Positions 10,631 to 22,834 of a stretch of 64,000 nt of DNA are shown piece by piece. The stretch is from Bromus sterilis (lineage: Eukaryota > Streptophyta > Magnoliopsida > Poales > Poaceae). The notes beneath the pieces are model-generated. The model had not been told where the DNA came from, did not search any database, and worked only from the letters and a program-made list of their open reading frames with translations. Location of the stretch: NCBI GenBank assembly GCA_950022295.1, contig OX465598.1, positions 185,189,501 through 185,253,500 on the forward strand, in the 5' to 3' direction. Numbering within the stretch: the stretch's first letter is position 1; each line of letters starts with the position of its first letter. The translations under genes and the position numbers were made by a program.

Positions 10631-13600
10631 TGTCGGGACCCGGGGTTAGCGTATGCAAGCCTCGCTACAACACAATCATATGGAGAGCCGAGAACCGTAC
10701 CCACTTGTCTAAGCAGACAAGGCCAAGCACAAAACGTTCTCGGAAAGCATCGAACGTGAGGGGCATCCCATCCAGGCCGGATGATCAACTGAAATGGGTC
10801 CTCATCGTCCGCACACAAGTCTAAATGATATGGGTGGTGAACTCCCATACTCATAGACAAGTCGCCTCAACCATACTATCGATTGTATTATAACCCTTAC
10901 ATAGACTTACTCCAGCCCGATCACTTAGTCGGGGTCTAGGGCGGGCTCGATCATACATCAAAGTGTGCACGAGACAGAGTCTCGAACAATCGCATCGCGA
11001 TGCCCCAAGCTGCGCACATCTAAGGGCCACTTGGTGTATAAAAGACCGCTAGCCAGATCATAACTAAGGTCTCGAAAACCCATACTAAGACATGCATGTT
11101 ATAAACATACACGCAGCACACATGTCTAGTATGAACAGCAGGTATCATTGCAATTCTCTACAAAGTATACATCTTTATTGATAACTCTTACAGAGTGCAC
11201 ACAGAGATCACAAGCATGTGATCCAACATTACAACAGACAAGCGGAAGCAAAGTAGGTCTGAGTACAGACAAGTTTAACAAATGGCTTAGAGAAGCCTTA
11301 TCTAAAAACAAGCCCTCCACGAGGGAACCAGTCGTCTGACTGGGACTACACTAGCTTGGTCTTGGTCTGAGTCTTCATTCTTCGAGCTTCGTGGAGAAGC
11401 CACCATCGGGGTTGGTGGTTTCATCTAAAACATAGAATAAGCAAACGTGAGTACAAAGTCGTACTCAGCAAAACTTACGTAGGAACTATACTACTCATGC
11501 ACATGTATCAAGGTAAAGGGAGGTGGGGTTTCACTTGCAGAAGTGCCAGCTTTGACTTGGCTAGTCCTGAACTACGAGTACCAGACTTGAGGTAAGAAGC
11601 GTACACGAGTCCACTACATCTCTTCAACCAATTACACCACTATGGTTACTTCCTCGACTTTCCCACGAGAAGCACACCATAGCACTCACGCTTATCTTGG
11701 TGTGTTTTAGAAGTATCCAGTTCAAGTTGTCTAATAATCGAGCACAGCTCTCCAAGTAGTCCCTTACCGCGGACGCGGCTATTCGAATAGTTTATTAACC
11801 CTGCAGGGGTGTACTGCTACACACATGAAACTATCAGTTACCGCCTTTGTACTCGACACCGTTCAAGAGGTGCCGGCGAGGATAATTCCCACAACTTTTA
11901 CCTCACAGCCAACTCAAATTCAATGGAGATGCCTATCTGGGCTGGAATCCACATCGTGAACCCGGCCGGTTTACCGATGTGGTCCCAGAAGATGTGTGCA
12001 GGGTCCCAAGCCGGTCTGAATAGCCGTTCTTCCACTTTGCAGACCATGCCACAGACCTACCAGAACTCCAAACTAATGCGACTCATTGAACTGAGAAGGG
12101 GTGAGTTAGTAGGTTGAGCGGGGGTCCATGTGTTCAACATGTGGTAGTACTCTTCGTCTTTGATCACCACACAAGAACTCGGGCTTAGGGCGGTGTTCAA
12201 CGAGACAACCCATTGTGTACTCCTACACAGCCTCTCATCGTTCACCTTGTATTAGGGTAGATTCACCAACACAGTTTCACTTTCATCAATACCATGTTCA
12301 CTATCATCCCGACTAACATCAAAACATCCTCATTGTAAACTCTAAGCATGCAATAAGCAGTAACAGTTGCAGGGGCCACATGATATCAGTCAACTCCTAT
12401 GTCGGCTAGGATTGTGGTTTGCTTACTACTGTGACAAGATGATAGGTCATGCATCGGATATGGGTTCAACTATGCGGTAGAATCGATACAAGGTGATCTC
12501 CTAAACATGCATAAGCGAGACTGAGAGGGAATTGGGATTTTATAGACATGATCAAACGGAGTTTTCTTTCCTTGCTGATGGGGTTTCGATAACGGTGTCT
12601 TCAACGAAGGGGGTGGCCTCCGATTCCGGTTGCACGTCTATCAGCAACATGACAATCATAGGATCAACATAATGTACAATGCACAATCACATGAATAAGA
12701 TTGTAATGGTGATGTTCAAGGTACTAATGTGTTGAGCATTCTATTTAAAAGGAGTATATTGCATTTGAAATGCAATTTCAAACTCCATTTGATTTATCGA
12801 TGAAGTTCAAATGCATTTGAATGCATGAAAGTTCATTTGAAAAGGTTGATCATGAAGTTATGTGGTATAGTTGAGATAATGTTTCTGATGTGGGGGTGAA
12901 ACCATTCAAATTAAGTGTGTTGCAAAGTCAATTGCAAAATCACTCCAAATTTGAATTTGAAAAGTATCCATATGCATGTTTTCTACTGTTCACCCATTTT
13001 AAAATGGTTAAACATGAAAAAAATTGCATATTCATAATCCTTGTATTTTTCTGATAATTTTGGACATATTATTTGTCCAATTTGGAGTAAATATGAATTA
13101 GTTATTGAATTTCAAAGTTTAAAGCATTTTCTAGAATTTTCTGAAATTTCTTTAATTCATTTCTAATTTTCTGGAAATTCATTTACTGCGTCATGCTTGC
13201 GCAAGATGACGTCAGGGGGGGGCTGACGAGTGGGCCAACCCTGTCAGTGGGTCTGGGGTTAATCCCCGTTTAATTAAACTGACAGGGGTGGTTAAGAGGG
13301 ACAGGGCCCCACCTGTCGGTGACTTGGGGCCAAATAACCAGGGGTTTAGCCCCTAATTAAGTGGACGCGTCGGCGGCTGCCGGCGTTGAGCCGCCGGTGA
13401 CCTGCAGCCGCGGCGGCGCTCCACTGAAATGGCGCTCCCAACCACCATTTGGCACGGGGAGAGCATAGGACTGCTCCTCGAGCTCGTCTGCGTCTCGCGG
13501 TGAACACGGGGGACCCTGGGGGCACCGGAGCTACGCCGGCGATGACCTCCCGCGGCGGCCGTGGCTCGGTATGAGGCGGCGCATCGGCTAGGCGCACGTG

Positions 13601-14755
13601 CTTGGCCAGTCCCTGCGCCGTTCGATTCCTGGAGGCTCCAGGAGCACTAAGGACAGCTCGCAGAGGTCTTTGGAGCACGGAAGCGAGCTCGTGCTTGGCC
13701 ATGGCGGCGGCTGAGCTCGGCTTCCATGGCGGACGGGCTAGACTGCGAGGGAAGACGAGCGAGCAGAGGGGAAAATCTCACCGGAGTACGGGGAGATCGA
13801 TGGTGTAGTCAAAGGAGGGGGGGAGGTTCAGGTGACCGGGAATCGACGACGCCGAGCTTCGGGGTCCGGCGGCGGCTCGGGGACGATTCCGTCGGCTTGA
13901 AGGCGAATCAGCTCCCGATCCCTAGCAAGGTGATGAAGACGACGGCGGTGAACACAATGGACACGATGGCGCTGCGTCTTGACGTCAATGGCCGCGCAGG
14001 AACGGCGGCGCGCTCTGCGGCAGTGCTCGGGCGGCAACGAAATCGGGCGAGGGAGACGGGGAGGGTGTTTGTGGAGAGGGGGAATGGAATGGGAGGGCTT
14101 CAGGGCGTCTCCAGGCGTGAGGAGGTGGCGCGGGAGAAGCAGGAGGTGGCCAGGGGCTCGTCGGCGGCCACGGCATGGTCGCCACGCAGCTCCCTGCGTG
14201 CTGGCCTGGGGAAGACGACAAGGGAGTGCGGGCTGGGCTGGTCCAAAAAGGCCAGGGGGGACTAGTCGGGCTTCTTTGCCCAGGTAAGCTTCTGTTCTTC
14301 TTTTCTATTTCTTTTTCCGACTTTTGTTTTGGTTCTGCTAAAAAAATAGCAAACCAATTTATAAAATGCTGAAACTTTTTACATGGCCTCAAAATAATAT
14401 AGACTAGCCACTTATAAAGTTTGGCATTTTTTAAAATTCAAATAATTTGAATCTTAACTCAAATAGGGGTTTTTGATTAATTCCAAGGCACTGTTTAAAT
14501 ATTTGAAAAATCCATGAGCATGGGGTGGGTCCCACATCACTTGATATGTGATCACACTCATTTATAAGACTTTTCAAAAATCTAATATGAATTTTTGGAG
14601 AAGATTTTTATCTGGCCTTTTGAATTAATTCATCTGGGGGGGTTCCTTCTCCCATTTTGCTTTTGATTTTGATTTCAAGGATTTCTTTTTGAAAATTTAA
14701 CATGATGCAAGTGACTTACTAACCCTAGCACATTACCTAACAGAGGGTTCTGACA
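10631..14755 (-). repeat. Complete 5' LTR of element L (about 4.1 kb)
   Basis: Runs from TGTCGGGACCC to GGGTTCTGACA, imperfect inverted tips. Its right 2024 bases pair with 1-2026 and its left 1000 bases with 6935-7934. The long length, AT-rich flanks and a GC-rich core (about 13360-14280) are typical of large grass gypsy LTRs. Frames in the GC-rich core have no recognisable domains. Confidence 0.88.
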
Positions 14756-16712
14756 GTATTCTTATTCATTGTATTTTTCTGATCAACTTTGATATATAAA
14801 ATATTTTCATCGGAGTTACGATTTAAAAGATATTAAATTTCAAAGTTTAATCAAATTATATTAATTTATGAATTTTCTTTTATTATTTAAATAGAAACAT
14901 TATCCACAACAGGTTTGACCAGTCAACTGACAGGTGGGGCCCCTCTGTCATACACAGTGGCTAACAACTCATTTTTTTATTTACACAGTAAGGAGGGTCC
15001 CACTTGTTAGCCACACAATTTTAGTAAATCATTTTATTTAGTTTAAACCAGTGAGGCCCACATGTCATTCACACAGGGCAAACATTAATTAATCTAATCA
15101 TTTTTTTAGAACTTAACAGGGGTGGGCCTACATGTAAGTCAGAGGGTTTTTTTGTACATCTAATTTTAACAGAGGGGTGGGGTATGCTAATTAGGGGGTT
15201 AGCCCCTAATGCACCTGAGGACCTGCCCCGCGGGAAGTTGCACAACCGTGCCCTTGTGGACGGCCACGCACGGGCTCAGGCCATCGACGGCCATGGCCGG
15301 CGAGCACGCAAGGGGCGACTTCAAGGGCGCATGGGGCGTGGCCAGCGCAAGCGGGCACGCGGAGGGCGCGGCCAGCACGGGCGCAACGAGCAGAGCTCAC
15401 AACACGCGGGGGAGCGGCCATGGCGAGGACATCGGCAGCTGCGCGGCGGAGGGGGTCTACGACGGGGGGATATGAAGGGGGAAGGGGGGAATGGATGCAA
15501 CTCACAAAGGGGAGGCGAGTGGTGAGCTCGGGCGAGACGGGGGTGGCCGGAGGACGCCAAATCGGGCGGCGGACGACGACGTCCGTGGCGGGGAAGATGA
15601 GAAGGGGGCGGCGTGTACGGGGCACCGTAGCTTGATTCGTAAGAGGTGGCCAATGGCCACAGCCACGGCCACGGCGGCGACGCAACCACCGCGGAAATTG
15701 GGCCCGAGCAAAATTAGAGAGAGAGGGAACTAGCGGGGAGGGGGAGAACTGGATCTCGATCCAGTTTCCACGGGGTGGGGGGGTGGGTGCCGGGCCTTAT
15801 CTTCACGTGGGGGGGCAGGTGAGGGGAAGAGGGGGCGGCATGGCCACAGCCATGGCGTCGTGGGTGGGGGGCAAGGAGCAGGTGAGGGGAAGAAGACAAG
15901 GGAGGGGGAAGGTGGGCTGGGCTAGGTGGGCCTCGCCCTGGGTGTAGGTTAGGGTTTATTCTTTTTATTCTTTTTTTCTGTTCTTTATTGTTTGTATTTA
16001 ATTTATACAACAAATGGTTTTTATTAAATACCAAACTTGCTCCTATATTAGTGCCACACTATACTGAGGTACCATAAGAAGTTTGGGGGTTTTATAAACT
16101 ATTATCATATTTTACTTAATTATTAATTGACTAAACTTGAGTACTAAAGCTACTATTTTTATTTATTTATAATATTAAAATATTTCAATAAAATTGGTTG
16201 CAACCAAACCATGATCAAATTATTATTGGCAAGATTTAGAAAAAGTTCCATGAATTTTGGTGACACTTTTATTTCCACATTGTTTTTAATCCATGTAATA
16301 AAATCCCAATAATATTTTATTAGGCCCTATAGATAATTAGGCATTTAATAAAACTGGTTTCATAGTTGTTGGTTTAACTTTTGGTTCCACTTATTAATTG
16401 AATTCTAGGGAATTTAACATGCAAACCAAATTTGGAATTTGGTTTTGATTTTTGGACAAGTGGCAGACTGACTTGGTGATCACAAAACTTGACTCATAAA
16501 TATCACCCAACACTTTGAAGATCCTCACAAAGTTTGAGAATAATTAGAATTGACTTAACATGTGTTCTAATTTAAATAGGCCACTTGGTTTTGGAATTTT
16601 TAATCGGGTTGAATTTGAATTGAGATTAGATCCAATGTGATCAAGCTCTGTAATTCAAAATGACTTATCTTAATCAGGAGGATTACTGTAGCTTGACACC
16701 CGGGGTGTTACA
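14756..16712 (-). repeat. LTR H: right portion of a host LTR interrupted by element L
   Basis: Starts at the L insertion point with sequence resembling the L LTR interior (TGTATTTTTCTGAT) and ends in CGGGGTGTTACA, so on the minus strand the LTR opens TGTAACACCCCGGGTG, a classic plant LTR start. It has the same layout as L: AT-rich, GC-rich (15200-15950), AT-rich. The left part lies beyond the window. No coding function is supported. Confidence 0.72.
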
Positions 16713-19700
16713 GGTTTCTCTCTCTGCCACGGTTCTCTCTCATGTTCTCTCCCTCTCTCTCTCTCCCCTGGACAATCCCCTCTCCCCTACGCCTAGCCTG
16801 CACCCGTACTTGAGCCCGAGGCAAAGCCGTCCCTCTCTCCACGCGCCCCTCCCGTTGCCATCTCCAGAAACCACCATCCGAGCCAACAAACACTGAAAAC
16901 CGCTCCCGAGCCTCGCCCCGAACCTCCTCCTCTCTTGCAGCCAACCCGAGAAGCTTCTCCCTCGTTCCCGGCCATGGTTTGCCCGCCACCGCCCTGCTCG
17001 CCAATCATAGCCCGCGCTCACCACCATGGACGCGGTGCACACCTCCCCTCGGTACACCGGCCAACTGCTATAAAAGGAGCCACGCAGGCCCCTCTCCAAC
17101 TCGCCCTCACCACTCCTCCCTCCCCTCCTCATAGCTGCATACCAAAGGGCGAAGCCCTGCTCGGCCAAGCGACTGAACGAGCAAAGCGCTCGAGCTCGAG
17201 CCCGACTAGCAGAGAGGTACCCCAGCCCTGCGCCCCTGCTTCACTCCCTCCTCGCTACTCACCTCACTCACCAGCGCCCAGATCCATTCACACCACCGAA
17301 CCTCACCCCGTCCAGAAAACAGAAGAGGAGGCAGAAGAAAAGAAGAAGAGGAGGAAGGAGTAGCGGGAGAAGGAGGAGAAGGAAGGAATCAGGGAAGGCG
17401 AGGGGTGGGGAGGCCGACGTGTCCACCTCTGTTCTTCTTGCGAAGACGGAGAAGCCCGGAGAGGCGACGCCCAGGAGAAGAAGCCGCTACCCCGATCCGT
17501 CCCCGAGCCAAGCGTCTTTGCCCCGCTCGTTCTTCGTCGCCGTTCGCCACCGTTTTTGCCAAAAATGGAACCATCGCGTCGGCCCGGACCTCCGCTACCC
17601 ATTCCCGCCGCCCTCGCCTCCACGAGCACCTCCGGTGAGCCCCTGCACTTCCCTTGTCGCCATGGCCAGGACCGACCTGACCTGGACCGTGCTCGTGGGG
17701 AAAACACCCCACGGTCGTTCGATCAGGCCGCGATCCAACGGCCCAAATTGCCCCGTACCCCTTCGTCGGTAAACAAAAAAAACTTCACCAGCGCCCAGCA
17801 AACAAGCCCGGACCGCTGAAAAAAAATGTCGTGGGCGCAGTATAGCGCTGGGCCGGCTGAATATTTGTTTTTCATTTTAATAAAGCAGCAAGGTAGAAAT
17901 ACTTTTAGAAAAATCATTATAAGTCAGAAAAATATGAAACAAACTTTGTTTTGCTCCTAGGATTATTCCCTATTTTTCTGCTTAGTTACTATTATTATTT
18001 GCAGAAATATTATAGTGGTCATTTCTTTTATTATTATTGTTGTTCGCTTTACTTGTTGCTTAGTTAGTAAAAATAAAAGTATTATCTTTGTTTAATATCT
18101 AATTAAGGTATAGTTTAATAATAATAATAATGATAATAAAAAAAATATAAAATACTTTATCTATTGTTGTTCACATTAATGTCTCATATACATTTATTTA
18201 AATTGTTAATAATAAAATAAGTTAAATGTAAATTTCTACAATTATATTTCTAACCAGTAGCTTTTTGTTATGTTTATTAGATAATTGTGGTTCTTAAATT
18301 AGCAAGTTATTTATTTAAAGAAGTGTGTAAACAGAGTTGCTACACTGGCCCAACCCACTGTAGAAACTTAAACCCTGATCAAATTATTAAACTCGGCTAG
18401 TGCTGATCATCTTATCTTTATTTATATTGTACAGAACTGTTATATTATTAGAAAAATAATGACTCATCAGAAAAATATGAAATAAATTTTGTTGTGATCC
18501 TCTGTTTATGCTTTATTTTTCTGTATGAGTGGAATTGTTGATTTCTTGAATAAAATTCAGGACCATGTTATTAATATTGCTAGTATTTCATGCTTATGGT
18601 AATTTTAGTTTATTTTCTGTTAACAAATTAAATATGTTAACATTTTATTATGATTGTCATTGGACATTAGCTAATTATTGTATTGTTATTTAATTAAATT
18701 TATTAAGTAAAAACATGACCTAAGGCCATAAAAATAAGAATAAAGACTTGTGTAAACTCCTATGTAATGTGTTGCTTAATTGTTTGCTTAGCCATATAAA
18801 CTTGTTAAACTACCATTAAAACTTCTGCCCACATGTGTTACTCTGATTATACTTGTTGGTATGACTCATGTGTTGCTTTGATTGCGTGCTAGTGATGGTT
18901 ATGCTTGTTGCATGCTTGCTTTGAATGATGTGATGGTAATTCTGTGCTATTTTCCGCAACGTGTAGACGAGATGCTTGACGTTACAGGTGAAGACTCCTT
19001 CCAAGCCGAAGAAGCCGTACCAGGAGACACCACCGAGGAAGGCAAGCCATCTTTAAAAACTCAAACCCTTGTCCTACATTTTTACTTTCTTTGTACCATA
19101 TTATATATCATGCTACTGTTATATCATTTTGGGGATGGGATTGTATTAGTTTATTAGGTGAAACACCACATACCTTGTAAGCCTACCTATTTGGGAGAAA
19201 TAAATTAGACACCGATGATCTTGATCCCTAGCCTTCCTAAAGAACTAATGACAACATAATAATTTGATTAATCTTGCTCCACCCTAATGAATTGGCATAC
19301 ATCTAAGAAGATGTGATGGCCAAGATTGTGGTTGTTGGAAACATCGTTGGACATATTCAAAGTCTAGAGGGACTCTCTATAAGTGCCGCCGAAACCTAGT
19401 CTTACAGTACAACCACAATACTCTGGTATGGGGCAGGGCTAGTTGGAAGCTTGTTTATCTTAGTACGGGGGTCTTATAACTACACATGGATGTTTCATTC
19501 CACGAATCTGATAGCCCTCGAAGTCGAGTGGTGAAATTCGCTAGGCTTGGCGTCAGAGGGAACCTTGGTGCTCTTCGACTAAGGTGCAGGCTTGGGTCCA
19601 AGAGGAGCATGACCTGACACGCGGATAGTCCATGTAGTACGCAAGGGGTAGATTCACCTGTACTAGGATAGACAAGGGGAAGACTACGGTCGATTATCCG

Positions 19701-20435
19701 AAAACCGCATACTGAGGTGTGACGATCCGTGGGGATTCACGGCGGCTGTATCGAATGTTGTGGGTAAAGTGTACACCCTCTGTAGAGTGAAAACTATTCG
19801 AGTAGCCGGAGTCCGCAGTCATGGACAACTAGTGAGGCCACACTTTGTGGGGAATAGATAAGAAATTCTAGTACTGTAATTATGGTTCACGATGATGTTG
19901 TTGGTATTATGAAAAGGGTTGGACATGATTAAATCAAATATAATTTATGGGATTAAAATTTTCTAAGAATAAAATCTTACCAACGCAACTAATATTGAGT
20001 AGTTAGGTTCCCCCATATTAAACCCCACCATATGGCTATGCCATTATTTTCCTATACAAAAGTCTTGTTCATTTCTTTTAGGTGGTTTGCGAGTACTTTG
20101 TATGTACTCACGGCTTTGTCCCTGGTTATTCAATCATCCAGGCTTGGAGGAGCAGGTATTTGACGATGACGCGTCTGACGATTACTAGGACAGGCTATGC
20201 TTTGGACTACCCTGTGGATTGTGCCGCTGCTATCTATCATGCTTTTGCTTATTCAGCTGCCATTTGAGCCCAATGAGGCAATGTAAGACTGCTATTTGTA
20301 AGATTTGTACTCGGTATTATATGAACGTTGAGACTATGATGTCCATGTCAAGTTGTGTGTCATGCGACACTGATCATGGGAGCATGACAGTATAGACAGC
20401 TGGCCGCTCCGGATATATAATCCGGGGTGCCCACA
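16713..20435 (+). repeat. LTR P: plus-strand chromovirus-type LTR, left part missing
   Basis: A C/T-rich, GC-rich stretch (16713-17820) with a TATA box at 17068 is followed by AT-rich sequence and then blocks shared with other LTRs here: TGTACACCC and ACTATTCGAGTAG near 19770-19805, and GAGTACTTTGTATGTACTCA near 20090-20110. It ends CCGGGGTGCCCACA, a plausible LTR end (minus strand TGTGGGCACCCC). LTR H sits at its left edge, so P appears split by H. Open frames in the GC-rich part lack domains. Confidence 0.6.
17068..17077 (+). promoter_or_regulatory. TATA box of LTR P
   Basis: CTATAAAAGG in a GC-rich setting, followed by a C/T-rich stretch typical of a plant transcript leader. Likely the U3 promoter of the retroelement. 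Activity is not shown by sequence. Confidence 0.4.
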
Positions 20436-21879
20436 AATTAGTTATTAATTTTCAAAGTTTAATTGAATTTCTGCCTTTGCTGGACCTTCTTTTAAATAGA
20501 AAAAGGATTACTGCGTCAGCATGACCTCATGCTGGCGTCAGGGGGCCTCTGACTAGGGGGGCCCACTTGCCAGCCTCTGTGGGGTTAATCCCCTCTGTTT
20601 AATTAACAGAGAGGGGGTTAGAGGGGCTGGGGCTCCACCTGTCATCGGCTGTTAGGGGGATTAGGGGGTGATTAGTCCCCTAATCACCTACCACGTCGGC
20701 TCGCCGGGGTTTGGCCACCGGTGACCCAACCGCACGGCGGTGCCCACTGCGGACGGTGTCTCCGGGCACGGCTGGGCACGGGGAAGCTACCAGGGGGTAG
20801 CCCGTGCTCGCCCGCTTCAAGTTGTGCAACCAGGGAGGCCAGGGGGCGGCCGGAACCTTGCCGGGGTTGAAGAGTGCAGCGGACGGAACCACTGACCATG
20901 GCGAGGAGGCGATTCCGGCCATGGGGAGACACGCGGGATGGGGCAAAAGAAAGAGGGGCTCACCCAGGACGCGAAGGCGTCGACGATGAAGACGGAGGAG
21001 GTGCATAGGAGAGGAATTTGACGCCGGGATCCGTAGCGGCCGGCGATGAAGACGACGAAGGGGCGGCGTCTACGGAGCTTCCCGTCTCGATTGCCCGCAC
21101 GTGAAGACGAAGGCGACGTCGTGGAGTCTTCTTGACAATCTTGCGCGGCGAGATGAGCTCGGTGGCCACGCGTTGTGCTCGGCGGCGAAATCGCGAGAGA
21201 GAGGGGGAGGGTGAACAGGAGCTAGGGGAAAAGTTGCTGGACGTTCTGGGCGTCGTCGTGGCATCCTGGGGGAGAAGAGGGGGCCCTGGAAGCTCCTCGG
21301 TGGCGTGCGCGGCGGTGAGCTTGCCACCGAGCTGCTTCGGGCGCCTGGGAGGAAGACGACACGGGGGTAGTGGGCTTGACCCGGGTGCGTTTAGTTGGGC
21401 CCAAGGCCAATGGGGTTTGGCTGGGATTCTTTTTCTTTTTTTTCTTCTCTGTTTTCCTGTTTCTGTTTTGTGTTTTGCTTTGAAATAAATAGCAAAGCAT
21501 TTTATAAAATCTCCAAAACTTTTATTTGGCCTTACATGGCATATAGTTAGCCACTCCCAAGATTTGAAGATTTTTTAAATTCAAATAATTTGAATTTCAA
21601 ATCAAATAGGGTATTTATTTAATTCCCAAGCTCTGCTTGGACTTTTTGAAAAATCTTGGAGCATGGAGTGGGACCCACTTCACTTTATATGTGATCATTT
21701 TTAATTATCAGACTTTTCGAAAATAATAGAGGAATTTTGGGAAGCAATTTTTTGTCTTGCCATTTAATTAAATTCTTTTGGGGCTTTTCCTTTTCCCCAA
21801 TTGGATTTTTTTTGAAAACTTTTACATGATGCAAAGGAGCAACCTAACACTAGCACATACCTAAAAGAGGGTTGTGACA
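20436..21879 (-). repeat. LTR C: right part of a chromovirus LTR related to L
   Basis: Begins with AATTAGTTATTAATTTTCAA, matching L at about 13096, then ACTGCGTCAGCATGACC and a GC-rich core, and ends GAGGGTTGTGACA like the L LTR end. P sits at its left edge, so C was interrupted by P. The next five bases, CTGGT, would be the right copy of its target-site duplication. No gene. Confidence 0.72.
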
Positions 21880-22834
21880 CTGGTGCTCCGGCCATGGCGG
21901 CGGAGCGCGTGGACGATGGCCTATGAGCAAAGATCGAGGTCGGGGACGAGGGGAATCGACGGAGGAGCTCACCATGGAGCTCGAGGACATGGCTAGGAGG
22001 CGAGGGGGCGACTGGAGCAGCGGCGTCGATGACGAGGTTGTGGCGGCGGTGGGCGGAGATGAAGACGATGGCGAGCGTATGGGCGGCCCTGGCTTGACCC
22101 GATGGATGTAGCCGGAGGAGACAACGATGAATCTCTTGGACACTGAGAGGCGGTGCGAGGAGGTTGATGGCCGCGTGAGCTCACAGCTACGCGTCCATGG
22201 TGGCTCGGGTGCGACGAGGAAGATGAAGGCGAGGGGGGGAAATGGCGTGCAGTGGATCGGTTAGGGTTCCCGGTGAGGCTCGGGGTTCTTATCGACCAGG
22301 GGAGCCGGTGGATGGCCGCCACAACAGCCACGGTGGCTGGATGACCGCCAGGATGCCAACATGAACAGGAGGTAGAATAAAAGGGAGGGTGGGAGCTGGG
22401 CCTTGGTTGGGCTTTGCCCAGGGCGTATGATAGATCTTTCTATTTTCTTTTCTTATCGGGTGCTCATTTCTTTTCACTTTTATTTGTGGAAAAAGTGAAA
22501 CATGTTCCAGTATTTGTGTTACACATAATTATAGTGCTACAAAAAGTTTGGGGAAAACCCAAATTCATTTTTTCTTTTATAAAGTTCAAACAATTAAAAT
22601 GGGTTATTTTAGCCACTGTTTTGATTTATCTATATTATTTAACCTTGTAATAAAATACCATTACTCATGACCTACTGATTTTTTAACATTTAATAAAATA
22701 GGTTGCACAATTTTAGCTAAAATTTTATTTCCACTTTTGTGTTTAATTCCAACCAAGGGGATTCAAATAAGATTTGATTCACTGGTTAGTCATGAATAGA
22801 GTGATCACTGCAGCTTGACACTGAGGATGTTACA
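21880..22834 (-). repeat. LTR D: right part of an LTR related to H
   Basis: Follows the end of C directly and ends CTTGACACTGAGGATGTTACA, matching the style of LTR H (CTTGACACCCGGGGTGTTACA). It has a GC-rich core (21880-22430), then the T-rich and AT-rich tail seen in H. C appears inserted in it. The following ACCTA would be the right target duplication. Confidence 0.68.

Larger units (their letters stand above)
1..14755 (-). mobile_element. Ty3/gypsy chromovirus LTR retrotransposon (Tekay-like), element L
   Basis: Read on the minus strand the order is 5' LTR (14755 to 10631), an inserted chimeric block, PBS (6930-6919), leader, gag, pol with protease-RT-RNase H-integrase-chromodomain, polypurine tract (2040-2027) and 3' LTR (2026 leftward, cut by the window edge). 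LTR tips are inverted: TGTCGGGACCC at the left tip and GGGTTCTGACA at the right. Integrase after RNase H marks Ty3/gypsy; the C-terminal chromodomain remnant marks a chromovirus. The two LTR copies differ at about 12 places in the first 480 bases by eye, so the insertion is fairly young. The left target-site duplication is outside the window; the right flank starts GTATT. The Tekay assignment is from memory of motif style. Confidence 0.9.

Noticed and set aside
13726..14265. 179-codon plus-strand frame
   Set aside because: Lies inside the 5' LTR of L; the equivalent frame is broken in the left LTR, so it is not conserved.
15184..16034. Cluster of Ala/Arg/Pro-rich frames on both strands
   Set aside because: GC-rich core of LTR H; all six frames are partly open and none has a recognisable motif.
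16935..17819. Overlapping proline-rich frames after a TATA-like region
   Set aside because: Considered a host gene start, but the setting matches the leader of LTR P and no exon-intron structure or domain follows.
21132..21488. 118-codon frame in GC-rich DNA
   Set aside because: Core of LTR C; low complexity, and the equivalent stretch in related LTRs is not open.
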